Assembly: GCF_945957355.1 (NCBI RefSeq)
Contig: NZ_CAMFKM010000005.1
Span: forward strand, 62,001-126,000
From: an uncultured Reyranella sp.
GTDB taxonomy: Bacteria > Pseudomonadota > Alphaproteobacteria > Reyranellales > Reyranellaceae
Length of the DNA: 64,000 nucleotides
Direction: 5' to 3'
Positions 25,713 to 34,753 of this stretch are shown piece by piece; positions within the stretch are counted from its first letter, which is position 1; the number at the start of each line of letters is the position of its first letter. The position numbers and the translations under genes are program-made. The notes beneath the pieces were generated by a model. That model did not search any database. It saw nothing but the letters and a program-made list of their open reading frames with translations, and was not told the origin of the DNA.

Positions 25713-26135
25713 TCAGACTGCGCTGGGCGCCGGCGGCGGCTCGGTCGCGGGACGGTTGCGACGGTCCGCCATGAACTGGTCGAACTCGGCGCGGTCCTTG
25801 GCAGCGCGCAGCTTGTCGAGGAAGTCGCGAAACTCGCGCTGCTCCTCGTCGAGGCGGTTCAGCGTCTCCTCGCGATACTCGTCGAAGGCGACGTTGCCGC
25901 TGCTGTTGCGGCGGCCCCAGCCGGAGCGGCGCTTCCAGCCGCGGAATTCCTCACGGCACGAGCGGCCGTCCGGCATGTTCCAGTGACCGTAGCGCTTCGA
26001 GCAAAACATGCGTCCACTCCCTTTGAGATAGATGAGCAGGGCCAGGCCGACCGGCCAGAACAGGATGAAGCTCAGCACCATCAGCGCGATCCACGCCGGC
26101 TTGCCGAGGTCGTCTATTTTTTCGATCAGGCCCAT
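25713..26135 (-). CDS. DUF2852-like membrane protein
   Basis: 140-residue protein. A transmembrane helix with FWPVGLALLIYLKGSGRMF follows a short N-terminal MGLIEKIDDLGKPAW; the rest is soluble and highly charged with a predicted coiled coil (FDEYREETLNRLDEEQREF). The WPVGLALLIYL and MFC motifs and size match the alphaproteobacterial DUF2852 family. The start is ATG 26135; an upstream in-frame start would put the operator-like site inside the gene. A palindrome matching the operator in front of the TetR gene (26868-26887) lies 34 bases upstream, so this gene is likely under that repressor. Function unknown. Confidence 0.78.
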   Translation of the reverse strand: MGLIEKIDDLGKPAWIALMVLSFILFWPVGLALLIYLKGSGRMFCSKRYGHWNMPDGRSCREEFRGWKRRSGWGRRNSSGNVAFDEYREETLNRLDEEQREFRDFLDKLRAAKDRAEFDQFMADRRNRPATEPPPAPSAV

Positions 26136-26168
26136 TGGGGAGCCCCCTTTGCTGATGTTAACGATGTG

Positions 26169-26189
26169 AATGTTAACGACATTTACATT
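26169..26189. promoter_or_regulatory. Operator-like palindrome upstream of the DUF2852 gene
   Basis: Arms AATGTTAA and TTTACATT around CGACA. The half-sites ATGTTAA and TTTACATT and the five-base spacing match the site at 26868-26887, which covers the start of the TetR gene. A further GTTAAC lies 14 bases away (26158-26163). Confidence 0.6.
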
Positions 26190-26230
26190 GGGGCCGACGC
26201 CTCGGGGAGTCAAGGGCCTCGGCAAAACTT

Positions 26231-26869
26231 TCAGCGCGGAGAGGGAAAACCCAGTCCCTGCAGGTAGATGAGGACTTCCGATTCGAGGAGTTCCTCGGCC
26301 GACATGGGCAGCGGGCGCCGACCGGAATCGCCACGCCCGAACAGGGAGGCGATGCCATGCGCCATCGACCAGATGTGCAGACCCATCATCAACGCGGGCG
26401 GACGGCCGGTGGCCGGGAGCAGGACGACGAGTTGGTCGGCTGCGGCGCGCAGCACGGCAAAGGCTCGTTCCGAGGCGGCCCGCAATTCGGGGTTGGAATC
26501 GGGTGAGATGCCGGATTCGAACATGGCGGCATAGTAGGCGGGCTCGGACCGCGCGAAGCTGAGATAGGCCCTGCCGATATTGTGGAAGGCCGTGACAGGG
26601 TCGGGCTTCCCGTTGGCCCAGCCGGTCGCAAGCATCGCGGCGAAGCGCTCGAAACCTTCGCGCGCCACGTCGGCCATCAGCGCGTCGCGGTCGCGAAAAT
26701 GGCGGTACGGAGCGGCGGGACTCACGCCCGCGGACCGCGCCGCATCGGCGAAAGTGAAGCCTGCCGGCCCCTTTTCCTTGATGAGTTCGCGGGCGGCCTT
26801 GATCAGCGCCTCGCGCAGACTGCCGTGGTGATACTTCCGCTCCTCACGGTCGTTGCGCTTCCAGCTCAT
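26231..26869 (-). CDS. TetR family regulator with WHG-type C-terminal domain
   Basis: 212-residue repressor. The HTH is YHHGSLREALIKAARELIKE then GFTFADAARSAGVSPAAPYRHF, with the usual AAPYRHF turn. The C-terminal domain has the IWSMAHGIASLF segment with the tryptophan-histidine-glycine pattern of the WHG (TetR_C_33) group. The start is ATG 26869. That ATG lies at one end of a palindrome (26868-26887), so autoregulation is likely. An identical palindrome lies in front of the downstream DUF2852 gene, so that gene is a probable target. Ligand unknown. Confidence 0.9.
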   Translation of the reverse strand: MSWKRNDREERKYHHGSLREALIKAARELIKEKGPAGFTFADAARSAGVSPAAPYRHFRDRDALMADVAREGFERFAAMLATGWANGKPDPVTAFHNIGRAYLSFARSEPAYYAAMFESGISPDSNPELRAASERAFAVLRAAADQLVVLLPATGRPPALMMGLHIWSMAHGIASLFGRGDSGRRPLPMSAEELLESEVLIYLQGLGFPSPR

Positions 26870-26887
26870 GTTAAGCCAGTTTACATT
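26868..26887. promoter_or_regulatory. Operator-like palindrome at the TetR start
   Basis: Arms ATGTTAA and TTTACAT(T) around GCCAG, matching the 26169-26189 site in half-sites and spacing. It overlaps the TetR start codon and lies about 105 bases before the divergent EEP gene, so it may affect that gene too. Confidence 0.6.
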
Positions 26888-26992
26888 AAAGCCCCTGCCT
26901 GCAACAGCCGCGGGATATGCGGAGATCGGCCGTGTCGCGCCCGGCTGGGTGTTTCTACGCTCTGCCTGCGCGAAGACGAGAGCGGGGCTCCC

Positions 26993-27979
26993 ATGCACCA
27001 TGGCGACGTGTCACCGGAGATTGCGGCAGGCCTGCTGGCCCTGAAGAAGCGCATCGAGGCCGCGAAGATCCCACCCTCCAAGCTCGACGAGACGATCAAC
27101 GTCGCGGTCTGGAACATCCGCGAGTTCGGCAAGAAGCGACGCAGCGTGGCAGCGCTGCACTACATCGCCGAGATCCTGGGCCAGTTCGACCTGATCGCGC
27201 TGGTGGAGCTGCGCGACAATCTCGAGGATTTCGGCAGGGTCTGCCAGTTCCTGGGACCGAGCTGGGATCTCGTCTATTCCGACTGGATGTCCGATGCCGG
27301 CGGCAACCGCGAGCGCACCGGCTTCCTCTACGATCGCCGTGCCGTCATCTTCAACGGGCTGGCTGCCGAGGTCGACGCGCCGCGCGCCAAGAAGGATACC
27401 GAGTATCTCGCCGCGCAGTCGTTCTGGCGCGCGCCCTACATGTGCTCGTTCCGCGCCGGCAACTTCGACTTCATCGCCATCGCCACCCATGCGCGCTGGG
27501 GTGACAGCCTGGAAGGCCGCGAGGCCGAGCTCGGCATGCTGGCCGACTGGATCGACGCGCGGCAGAAGGACAAGTCGGTCGAGGACCATGACCTGATCGT
27601 GATGGGCGACTTCAACACGCCGAGCCTCGACGACAAGACCTTCAGGGCGCTGACGGGGCGCGGTCTGCAGGTGCCCGATTCGCTGCTCGAGCTCAAGGTG
27701 GGCGACGTCGCGGTGAAGGGATCCAATCTCGGCAAGACGATGCGCTACGACCAGATCCTGCACCTGCCGACGGTGAAGAAGCGCTTCACCAACTTCGGCG
27801 GCACGCTCGACTTCTACATCTCCGACGCGTCGATCAAGCAGCTCTTCCCGGGACAGGACATGACGCGCACCCAGTTCACCTACCAGCTCTCCGACCATTT
27901 CCCGGTCTGGGTCCAGATCAAGACCGACATCGATGGCGAGCGGCTGTCGCAGATCGTACAGAACGCGAAGAAGGACTGA
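26993..27979 (+). CDS. Endonuclease/exonuclease/phosphatase (EEP) family protein
   Basis: About 328 residues of the DNase-I-like fold. Visible motifs in order: INVAVWNIREFGKK (about 38-51; N in the first metal site), LIALVELRDN (E), ATHARWG (H), LIVMGDFNTPSLDD (about 200-213, the GDFN motif) and the C-terminal YQLSDHFPVW (the SDH motif). No signal peptide is seen, so it is probably cytosolic. The family contains nucleases and phosphatases (also sphingomyelinase-like proteins), so the substrate is open. ATG 26993 is used; the open frame extends far upstream through the TetR gene on the other strand and is not genuine there. It is convergent with the MATE gene, three bases apart. Confidence 0.85.
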   Translation: MHHGDVSPEIAAGLLALKKRIEAAKIPPSKLDETINVAVWNIREFGKKRRSVAALHYIAEILGQFDLIALVELRDNLEDFGRVCQFLGPSWDLVYSDWMSDAGGNRERTGFLYDRRAVIFNGLAAEVDAPRAKKDTEYLAAQSFWRAPYMCSFRAGNFDFIAIATHARWGDSLEGREAELGMLADWIDARQKDKSVEDHDLIVMGDFNTPSLDDKTFRALTGRGLQVPDSLLELKVGDVAVKGSNLGKTMRYDQILHLPTVKKRFTNFGGTLDFYISDASIKQLFPGQDMTRTQFTYQLSDHFPVWVQIKTDIDGERLSQIVQNAKKD

Positions 27980-27982
27980 CGC

Positions 27983-29404
27983 TCAGCGCGAGACCTCGCC
28001 GACCAGGATGTCCTCCGTCACCTTGCCCGCCAGCTCTTCCTCCGGTTCGATCAGGCGCTTCTTCTTCCAGTCGCCCCTGGCGTAGAGGCAGAGCGTGATC
28101 AGCGCGGTCACGATATTGGAGACCGGCAGCGCCCACCAGATTCCCTGTTCGTGCAGCTCCGTGTGCTTGGACAGGACATAGGCCAGCGGGAACTGAACGA
28201 CCCATTGCGACACCAGGGTGAGGACCATGGTCAGCACCATGTTGCCCGAGGCGCGGAACACGCCGGTCAGCGCGAATTGCAGGCCAAGGAAGCCCCAGGC
28301 GAGCGACATGATGCGCAGAAAGCCGGCGCCGGCGGCGATCACGGCGGGATCTCCCGGCACGAAGAAGGCCACGAGCTGCGGCGCGAACAGGAAGACCACG
28401 ATTCCGAAGAAGCTGAGGCTGGCGAAGCCCAGCAGCGCGCCCAGCCGGCCGATCTGCGCCGCGCGCTCGATGTTGCCGGCGCCGATATTCTGGCCGACCA
28501 GGGTCGAGATCGCCATCGACAGGCCCATCGCCGGCACCATGACGACCTGCAGGATGTTCGAGCCGACGCCATAGGCCGCGATCGTAAGCGTGCCGAAGCT
28601 CGCGATCAGGAAGGTCATCACCATAAGGCCCAGCGCCCGCGCCGACAGCTCGACGGACGCGGGGAGGCCCAGGAGGAAGGCGCGCTTTATGTAGTTGAAG
28701 TCGGGAATGAAATCGCGGCGCCGCACATGGATGCCGTGCAGGCCGAGTCGCAGGATGGCGATGCCAACGACGGCGGCGGTCGCTTGGGTGATCAGCGTGG
28801 TGATGGCGGCCCCCATCACGCCGTAGCCGGGCACGGGGCCCCAGCCGAAGATCAGCAGCGGATTGAGGGTGAAGTTCAGGAACACCGTGCCCAGCACGAT
28901 ATAGACAGGCAAGGTCGGCCTGCCGATGCCGCGCATGATCGACTGGAAGACGAAGAAGGTGAAATTGAAGACGATGCCGATGAACGAGACGCGCATGAAG
29001 CCCAGTGCGCCGGGATAGACGTCGGCTCCCACGCCCATCAGTCGCAGGAGCGCCGGCGAACAGAAATAGCCGATCGTCCCCAGCAAGATCGACGCCAGGA
29101 TCACCATCAGCAACGTCTGGCCCGCGACATGCGCGACCATCTTGTCGTTACGCGCGCCGACATACTGCGCGATCAGGGTCGAGCCCGCGAGCGACAGCCC
29201 CGAGCCAATGGCAAAGGTGAGGAACAGCACCGGAAAGCTGATCGACACCGCCGCCACGGCCGCGCCGCCCAGCCGCCCGACCCAGAAGGCATCGATGATC
29301 TGGTAGGCCGACTGCAACACGTTCGCCGCCACGATCGGCACGGCGAGCGTCAGCAGCGAGCGGAGGATCGGACCTTCGAGGAGTTTGTTGGGGGCGGGGG
29401 GCAC
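27983..29404 (-). CDS. MATE family efflux transporter
   Basis: 473-residue multidrug/toxin extrusion pump with about twelve transmembrane segments in two homologous halves. The N-terminus PILRSLLTLAVPIVAANVLQSAYQI and the VGRLGGAAVAAVSISFP block are characteristic, as is the middle ASFGTLTIAAYGVGSNIL and the VGQNIGAGNIERAAQ of the second half. It expels drugs, dyes or other cations coupled to Na+ or H+. The start has no obvious strong ribosome-binding site. It ends three bases from the convergent EEP gene; nothing here ties it to a specific substrate. Confidence 0.94.
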   Translation of the reverse strand: MPPAPNKLLEGPILRSLLTLAVPIVAANVLQSAYQIIDAFWVGRLGGAAVAAVSISFPVLFLTFAIGSGLSLAGSTLIAQYVGARNDKMVAHVAGQTLLMVILASILLGTIGYFCSPALLRLMGVGADVYPGALGFMRVSFIGIVFNFTFFVFQSIMRGIGRPTLPVYIVLGTVFLNFTLNPLLIFGWGPVPGYGVMGAAITTLITQATAAVVGIAILRLGLHGIHVRRRDFIPDFNYIKRAFLLGLPASVELSARALGLMVMTFLIASFGTLTIAAYGVGSNILQVVMVPAMGLSMAISTLVGQNIGAGNIERAAQIGRLGALLGFASLSFFGIVVFLFAPQLVAFFVPGDPAVIAAGAGFLRIMSLAWGFLGLQFALTGVFRASGNMVLTMVLTLVSQWVVQFPLAYVLSKHTELHEQGIWWALPVSNIVTALITLCLYARGDWKKKRLIEPEEELAGKVTEDILVGEVSR

Positions 29405-29499
29405 GCAGGTCCCTTAGCGGATCAATGAGACTTTTGTGCGAGGCTCAACGTCTGAAGCGCGGATTGGCTCCTGTCACGACGAGTGCGAGACGACGGATG

Positions 29500-31017
29500 C
29501 TACTTCCAGATCTTCTTCCCGCTACCTGGCAACCCCAACTCATTCCACATCGCGTCGACCTTCTCGATCACGGCTTGGTCCATCCTGATCTGCCGGCCCC
29601 ATTCGCGGTTGCTCTCGCCGGGGAACTTGTCGGTCGCGTCGAGGCCGATCTTGGAGCCAAGGCCGGAGACGGGGCTGGCGAAGTCGAGATAGTCGATCGG
29701 CGTGTTCTCGATCACCGTGATGTCGCGCGCCGGGTCCATGCGGGTCGAGAGCGCCCACATCACGTCCTTCCAGTTGCGCGCATCGATGTCGGCGTCCACC
29801 ACGATCACCCACTTGGTGTACATGAACTGCCGCAGGTAGCTCCACACGCCCATCATCACGCGCTTGGCGTGGCCGGCGTAAGCCTTCTTCATCGACACGA
29901 CGGCGATGCGATAGGAGCAGCCCTCGGGCGGCAGCCAGAAGTCGACGATCTCGGGGAACTGCTGCTGGAAGAGGGGAATGAACACCTCGTTCAGCGCCTC
30001 GCCCAGCACGCTCGGCTCGTCGGGCGGCCGGCCGGTGAAGGTCGAGAGGTAGATCGGCTTGCGCCGCATCGTGATGGCGCTGATCGTGAAGACCGGGAAC
30101 TGCTCGACGCTGTTGTAGTAGCCGGTATGGTCGCCGTAGGGCCCTTCGTCGCCGTAGTCGTCGAGGCTGACATGGCCTTCGAGCACGATCTCGGCCTCGG
30201 CCGGCACCTTGAGCGGCACGGTCTTGCACTCGACCAGCTCGACCTTCTTGCCCCTGAGCAGGCCGGCGAACTGGTATTCCGATAGCGTGTCGGGCACCGG
30301 CGTCACGGCGGCGAGGATGGTGCCGGGATCGGCGCCGATCACCACGGCGGCCGGCAGCGGCTCACGCTTGCCGGACTTCTGCCAGCGCTGGTGATGCTGG
30401 GCGCCGCCGCGATGCTTCAGCCAGCGCATCAACGTCGTATTCCTGCCCGTCACCTGCAGCCGGTAGATGCCGAGGTTGAAGCTGTCCTGTTTGTCGCCTT
30501 TCGGATTGGGCCCCTGCGTCACCACCAGCGGCCAGGTGATGAGCGGCGCCGGCTCGCCCGGCCAACAGGTCTGGATCGGCAGCTTCGCGAGGTCGATGTC
30601 GTCGCCAGTGAGCACGATCTCCTGGCAGGGCGCGGAACTCACTGTCCTGGGCTTCATCGCCATGACGGTGCGCACCATCGGCAGCATCTCGAGCGCCTCG
30701 CGCCAGCCGCCCGGCGGCTCGGGCTGGCGCAGGAAGGCCAGGGTCTCACCCACGGCGCGCAGCTGGCCGGGCTCGCGATCCATGCCCCAGGCCACGCGCT
30801 CGACGGTGCCGAACAGGTTGACCAGCACCGGGATGTCGGAGCGCGTGCCGTCGGCCCGCACGACGTTCTCGAACAGCACCGCCGGGCCCTGCTCGGCCAG
30901 CAGGCGGGTCTGGATCTCGGTCATTTCCAGGTGCGGCGAGACCGGCGCGGTCACGCGCACGAGACGGCCGCTCTTTTCCAGCCGGTCGATGAAGTCGCGA
31001 AGCGAGGCGTAAGGCAT
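29500..31017 (-). CDS. ubiD: UbiD family decarboxylase
   Basis: 505-residue prenylated-FMN-dependent (de)carboxylase. Length and motifs fit UbiD: the start [20 protein letters not shown], GNxNLGIYR-like [15 protein letters not shown], then the [10 protein letters not shown] segment and the [16 protein letters not shown] block that carries the catalytic Glu residues. True UbiD removes the carboxyl group of 4-hydroxy-3-polyprenylbenzoate in ubiquinone synthesis; the same fold also serves aromatic acid decarboxylases. No ubiX (the prenyl-FMN synthase) is in the window. It is divergent from the 2OG-oxygenase-like gene, with 30 bases between. Confidence 0.9.
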   Translation of the reverse strand: MPYASLRDFIDRLEKSGRLVRVTAPVSPHLEMTEIQTRLLAEQGPAVLFENVVRADGTRSDIPVLVNLFGTVERVAWGMDREPGQLRAVGETLAFLRQPEPPGGWREALEMLPMVRTVMAMKPRTVSSAPCQEIVLTGDDIDLAKLPIQTCWPGEPAPLITWPLVVTQGPNPKGDKQDSFNLGIYRLQVTGRNTTLMRWLKHRGGAQHHQRWQKSGKREPLPAAVVIGADPGTILAAVTPVPDTLSEYQFAGLLRGKKVELVECKTVPLKVPAEAEIVLEGHVSLDDYGDEGPYGDHTGYYNSVEQFPVFTISAITMRRKPIYLSTFTGRPPDEPSVLGEALNEVFIPLFQQQFPEIVDFWLPPEGCSYRIAVVSMKKAYAGHAKRVMMGVWSYLRQFMYTKWVIVVDADIDARNWKDVMWALSTRMDPARDITVIENTPIDYLDFASPVSGLGSKIGLDATDKFPGESNREWGRQIRMDQAVIEKVDAMWNELGLPGSGKKIWK

Positions 31018-31047
31018 GGTAGGCAGTCGGTTTAGAGGGGCGGACCG

Positions 31048-31770
31048 ATGAGATCAAACGGCATTCCCGTGGAGTTCGAGGACCTGCTGAGCCGTGCCGG
31101 CAGGCGCGTGCTGGCGGGCACACATCCGTTGTGCGGGGCACTGGCCAACCCGCGCACGCGGTTCCTTGCGGCGGAGGACCTGCTCGATCGCACCAGGGTT
31201 GCGCGGGTGCGGCGCACGCTCCAAGCCGGGCTGCAGGACGTGCTGGAATCGATCGAGCGGCCGATCCCGCCCGATACGATCTTCGGGATGAAAGAGGACT
31301 ATGCCGAGCTGCTGCCCAAGAGCAGCCGGGCGCGCACCATCTACTTCGAGAGCCGGCGCGAGCCTGGCGTGAAGGCGGCCGAGCGGATCGGCCTCGCGCG
31401 CATGATGCGCAGCCAGAGCTTCCGCGCCTTCGCCGAGGCGCTGGCGGGACGCCGGCTCAGGTCGGGCTGGGGCCTTCAGGTGCTGCGGTACGGGCCGGGC
31501 GACTATGCCGGTCCGCACAACGATCACCATCCCGAGAACGAGGCTGCGAAGGGTGGCTATATCGACCTGCATCTCAGCCTGTGCACCCCCGGCGTCGAGC
31601 ACCAGTGGCTGGTCTACAGCCGTGCCGGCCATTTCAGCGAGATCGTGTCGGTCGCGAGCCCCGCGACCGTGACCGCCTATCGCCTGCCGTTCTGGCACTA
31701 CACGACGCCGCTGGTCGGCGCGCCGAAGGCAGGTCGCTGGGTGCTGCTGGGGACGTTCCTGTATCGGTGA
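31048..31770 (+). CDS. Putative 2OG-Fe(II)-oxygenase-fold protein
   Basis: 240-residue unrecognised protein. It has a candidate facial triad: H157-x-D159 in [10 protein letters not shown], then H217 in FWHYTTPL, with R230 thirteen residues later in GRWVLLGTF. This HxD...H...R spacing and the predicted beta-sheet core in the last third ([26 protein letters not shown]) fit the 2-oxoglutarate/Fe(II) oxygenase fold. The N-terminal 130 residues are helical with an arginine-rich part ([14 protein letters not shown]). The ATG at 31048 follows GAGGGG. It is divergent from ubiD and convergent with the GST gene. Activity remains untested. Confidence 0.6.
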   Translation: MRSNGIPVEFEDLLSRAGRRVLAGTHPLCGALANPRTRFLAAEDLLDRTRVARVRRTLQAGLQDVLESIERPIPPDTIFGMKEDYAELLPKSSRARTIYFESRREPGVKAAERIGLARMMRSQSFRAFAEALAGRRLRSGWGLQVLRYGPGDYAGPHNDHHPENEAAKGGYIDLHLSLCTPGVEHQWLVYSRAGHFSEIVSVASPATVTAYRLPFWHYTTPLVGAPKAGRWVLLGTFLYR

Positions 31771-31782
31771 GGCGGGAGTGCG

Positions 31783-32442
31783 TCAGTCCCGGTCCGGGGC
31801 GCCCAGCGGGAACAGCGGACGATACTGGCGCGCGTCCTCGACACAGCGGGCGAAGGACGGTCTCGCGAGCAGACGCGTGCGATAGGCGCGCAGGACCGGG
31901 TAGGTCTCGGGAATCCGGTGTACCCAGTCGGCGTAGAAGAGTGACGGCGCGGCGGCGCAATCGGACATCGTGAAATCGTCACCGGTGGCCCAGGTGCGGC
32001 CGGCGAGTTCGTTCTCCAGCCAGGCGTAGGAACGTTCCAGCTTCGCGATTGACTCGTCGTGGCCCTCCTTGCGCTTCACGGGATCGCCGGTCAGCGCGCC
32101 GTTCACCGCGATCTGCATCATGTTCATCACGTGCAGGTCGAAGAAGCGGTCGAGGAAGCGCACGTCGAGCGCCTTCATCGGATCGGCAGGAATCAGCTTC
32201 ACCGGACCGGGATGCGTGATCTGCAGATATTCGATGATGATGCTGGTCTCGACGACGGTGCGGTCGCCGTCGACCAGCAGCGGGAACTTGGCCAGGGGCC
32301 AGCGCTTCAGCCATTCACCGACATGTTCGGGCGTGTCCTGACCGAGGGCGCGGAACTCGAACGGCGTGCCGTTCTCGTAGAGCGCCATCAGGACCTTCTG
32401 CGTGTAGGAGGAGAAGAGGTGGCCGTAGACCGCGAGCGACAT
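31783..32442 (-). CDS. Glutathione S-transferase family protein
   Basis: 219-residue GST with N-terminal thioredoxin fold (LAVYGHLFSSYTQKVLMALYENG, residue Tyr/Ser near position 12 as possible catalytic site) and the cis-proline strand LAKFPLLVDGDRTVVETSIIIEYL, then the all-alpha C-terminal domain ending ARQYRPLFPL. It lies directly after the CoA-lyase gene: the TAA stop is followed without a gap by the GST ATG, so translation is probably coupled. GSTs in such operons often act in isomerisation of aromatic-degradation intermediates, but nothing here proves that. Confidence 0.88.
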   Translation of the reverse strand: MSLAVYGHLFSSYTQKVLMALYENGTPFEFRALGQDTPEHVGEWLKRWPLAKFPLLVDGDRTVVETSIIIEYLQITHPGPVKLIPADPMKALDVRFLDRFFDLHVMNMMQIAVNGALTGDPVKRKEGHDESIAKLERSYAWLENELAGRTWATGDDFTMSDCAAAPSLFYADWVHRIPETYPVLRAYRTRLLARPSFARCVEDARQYRPLFPLGAPDRD

Positions 32443-33327
32443 TTAGCTGGCTTTCTTCCATGACGCGGCCCGCGCGAGCAGACGCTCGGCGCGGATGACG
32501 ATCGGCAGGTCGACCATGCTGCCCTCGAAGGCGACGGCACCCTCGCCGTTGGCCTTGGCGACCTCGAAGGCCGCCAGCAGACGGCGGGCTCGGTCGAGTT
32601 CCGCTTCGGATGCGCCATACTCCTCGTTGATGATCGGCACATGGGCAGGGTGGATGCACGAAGCCGTCGTGAAACCCAGCTCCCGGCCGCGCTTCAGGCC
32701 GGCGCGATAGGACTCCAGGTCGTCGATCTTGGCGAGCTGGCCCATCGAGCCCATCGGCAGGATGCCGGCGGCGCGGCAGGCGGCCAGCCCCTGCATGGCG
32801 AAGACGTACATGCTGTCGGCCGAGGGTGTGGCGCCCATGTCGGTGGCGAAGTCCTCACCGCCGACCGACATGCCGGCCATGCGCGGCTCGGCGGCGATGG
32901 CGAAGAGATGCGGCAGGGCCGCCACCGTCTCGATCAGCACGAGGAAACGTGTGTGACCGATCTGCATGCCGAGCTGCCGTTCGCGCTCGGTCACCAGCTC
33001 GGCCAGCAGGCGCACATGCTCGGGGCCCATCACCTTGGGCAGCATCAGCGCCGAGACGCCGGGCATCACCGCGGCCGCAATGTCGGGCACGGCCAGTTCG
33101 AGCGGACGGTTGATGCGCACCACCACATCGGCGCCGTTCTGCGCCACCCGTGGCACGGCGGCCGCGATCGCGGCGCGCGCTTCGGCTTTCTTGGAGGGAA
33201 TGATCGAATCCTCGAGGTCGAGGATCAGCGCATCGGCGCCGCGCGTGTGGGCCTTTGCGATGAAGCGTTCGGCCAGCACAGGCACGAACATCAGCGAGCG
33301 CCAGTTGGGCGGGGGACGGGTGGTCAT
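32443..33327 (-). CDS. CoA ester lyase (HpcH/HpaI, CitE-like)
   Basis: 294-residue TIM-barrel lyase. The N-terminus RSLMFVPVLAERFIAKAHTRGADALILDLEDSI is typical of the CitE/malyl-CoA lyase-like family, with the metal-binding E in VLIETVAALP and D in GGEDFATDMG. The C-terminal region GFTTASCIHPAHVPIINEEY is characteristic. The family cleaves or forms beta-hydroxyacyl-CoA (malyl-CoA, citramalyl-CoA and so on). The downstream gene is a GST whose start codon abuts the stop; upstream is creA. Specific substrate is unknown, and CoA chemistry recurs across the window. Confidence 0.9.
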   Translation of the reverse strand: MTTRPPPNWRSLMFVPVLAERFIAKAHTRGADALILDLEDSIIPSKKAEARAAIAAAVPRVAQNGADVVVRINRPLELAVPDIAAAVMPGVSALMLPKVMGPEHVRLLAELVTERERQLGMQIGHTRFLVLIETVAALPHLFAIAAEPRMAGMSVGGEDFATDMGATPSADSMYVFAMQGLAACRAAGILPMGSMGQLAKIDDLESYRAGLKRGRELGFTTASCIHPAHVPIINEEYGASEAELDRARRLLAAFEVAKANGEGAVAFEGSMVDLPIVIRAERLLARAASWKKAS

Positions 33328-33349
33328 TTCATTTCTCTCCGGGAATAGG

Positions 33350-33805
33350 TCAGCGCAGGCCGACGGGAACGACGCTGATAGAGTTCTGTGGGCTGCCCTC
33401 GATCACGCGGTCGGTATAGGTGAGATAGATGAGGGCGCGACGCTTGGGATCGTAGAAGCGCACGACCTGGGTGGTCTTGAATATTAGCGAGGCGCGCTCG
33501 CTGAACACTTCGTGCGGGCTCTTGAGCTTCTCGGCCTTGTCGCCGTCGACCGGGCCGACCTGGTGGCAGGAGATCGAGGCATAGGGCGGATCCTCCGCCA
33601 GGCCGACCATACCCTTGAGGCCTCCGGTGCGGGCGCGCGCGAGATAGCAGGTGATTCCCGCGAGGTCGGGATCGTCGAACGCCTCGACCACGATCTTGTC
33701 GTTGGGGCCCAACCACTTGAAGCGATAGCCGACCGCGCCGATTTCCTCGGCCGCGGCGGGAAGCGCAACGAGCAGAGCGAGGACGGTGAGGATCGCGCGA
33801 ATCAT
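33350..33805 (-). CDS. creA: CreA family protein
   Basis: 151-residue periplasmic protein of the CreA family (unknown function; originally beside the creBCD regulon of E. coli). The signal peptide MIRAILTVLALLVALPAAA is cleaved near residue 20. Conserved blocks are present: EIGAVGYRFKWLGPNDKIVVE, DPDLAGITCYLARARTGG, EDPPYASISCHQVG and DPKRRALIYLTYTDRVIEGSP. Two cysteines (in ITCYLARA and ISCHQVG) could form a disulfide bridge. A good AAGGAG precedes the ATG. The upstream DMT gene ends one base before, so the two are co-transcribed. Confidence 0.88.
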   Translation of the reverse strand: MIRAILTVLALLVALPAAAEEIGAVGYRFKWLGPNDKIVVEAFDDPDLAGITCYLARARTGGLKGMVGLAEDPPYASISCHQVGPVDGDKAEKLKSPHEVFSERASLIFKTTQVVRFYDPKRRALIYLTYTDRVIEGSPQNSISVVPVGLR

Positions 33806-33806
33806 G

Positions 33807-34712
33807 TCAGACTCCTTTGGGGGCGGAACGGGTCGCGAGGAACAAGCCGGGCAGCACCAGCAGGGTTCCCATCAAATGATACCATTGCGGTGTTTCGCCG
33901 AGGATCAGCCAGGCGAGGATGCCGACATAGAGCGGGCCGAGGTACATCGACACGCTGGTGATCGACGGTCCGAGCTCGCGCACGCAGTAGGCGAAGGCGC
34001 CGTAAGCGCCGACGCCGGGAATGATCGCCAGCACGATCCAGGCGAGCCAAGTACGCCAATCGGCAAGGTCCGGCGCCTGCCAGAGCAGCGCCTCGGCCAG
34101 CGTGAACGGCAAAAGCACGAGCGAGCCCGCGAATGAGATGGCACAGAGCCGCGTCAACGGATCGAGCGTGCTGGGACGGGCCTTCAGCAGGACGGAGTAG
34201 AGGCCCCAGCAGGCGGAGGCGGCAGCGATCCAGAGATCGCCCTCGGTGAACTGCACCGAGAGGAGATTTTCGATCCGACCCTTGGCGAACACCGCGGCGA
34301 CGCCGGCGAGACAGAGAACGATGCCGGCAATGCGGCCCGTCGTCAGCCGCTCGCGATAGAGCAGGCGACCCAGCGCCACGACCAGGATGGGCGAGGCGGC
34401 ATAGATCAGGCCGATGTTGAGCGCCGGTACCGAGCGGGCGCCGATATAGACCCAGGCGCCGCAGATCCACATGCCGATCGCGCCCAGCAGCAGCAGGTCG
34501 CGCCATTCGCGGCCGAGCGCGTGGCGATGGCGCACCAGGCGGGTCCACACGAACGGCAGCAGCAGCAGGGCGACGAAGAACCACCGCCCCAGCGCGAGCG
34601 CGTTCGGCGGCACGAACGTGGCGTAACGCGCGCCCAGCATGTTCACGGAGAACATCGCGGGCGTGAGCAGCAGCAGCGTCCAGGCGATGCGACGGCGGGT
34701 GAAGAACGACAC
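33807..34712 (-). CDS. DMT (EamA) family transporter
   Basis: 301-residue inner-membrane transporter with about ten transmembrane helices in two EamA repeats. LALGRWFFVALLLLPFVWTRL and SVPALNIGLIYAASPILVVALGRLLYRERLTT (first repeat end) and AFAYCVRELGPSITSVSMYLGPLYVGILAWLILGE (second repeat) are typical. EamA members export metabolites such as amino acids or nucleosides. It is first in the operon DMT-creA-lyase-GST. No ligand can be read off. The second DMT gene at 46845 is a separate, unlinked family member. Confidence 0.9.
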   Translation of the reverse strand: MSFFTRRRIAWTLLLLTPAMFSVNMLGARYATFVPPNALALGRWFFVALLLLPFVWTRLVRHRHALGREWRDLLLLGAIGMWICGAWVYIGARSVPALNIGLIYAASPILVVALGRLLYRERLTTGRIAGIVLCLAGVAAVFAKGRIENLLSVQFTEGDLWIAAASACWGLYSVLLKARPSTLDPLTRLCAISFAGSLVLLPFTLAEALLWQAPDLADWRTWLAWIVLAIIPGVGAYGAFAYCVRELGPSITSVSMYLGPLYVGILAWLILGETPQWYHLMGTLLVLPGLFLATRSAPKGV

Positions 34713-34753
34713 GGTGGGGTTCTACCACGGGAAGGTTTGAAGCAGTGCCGTCG

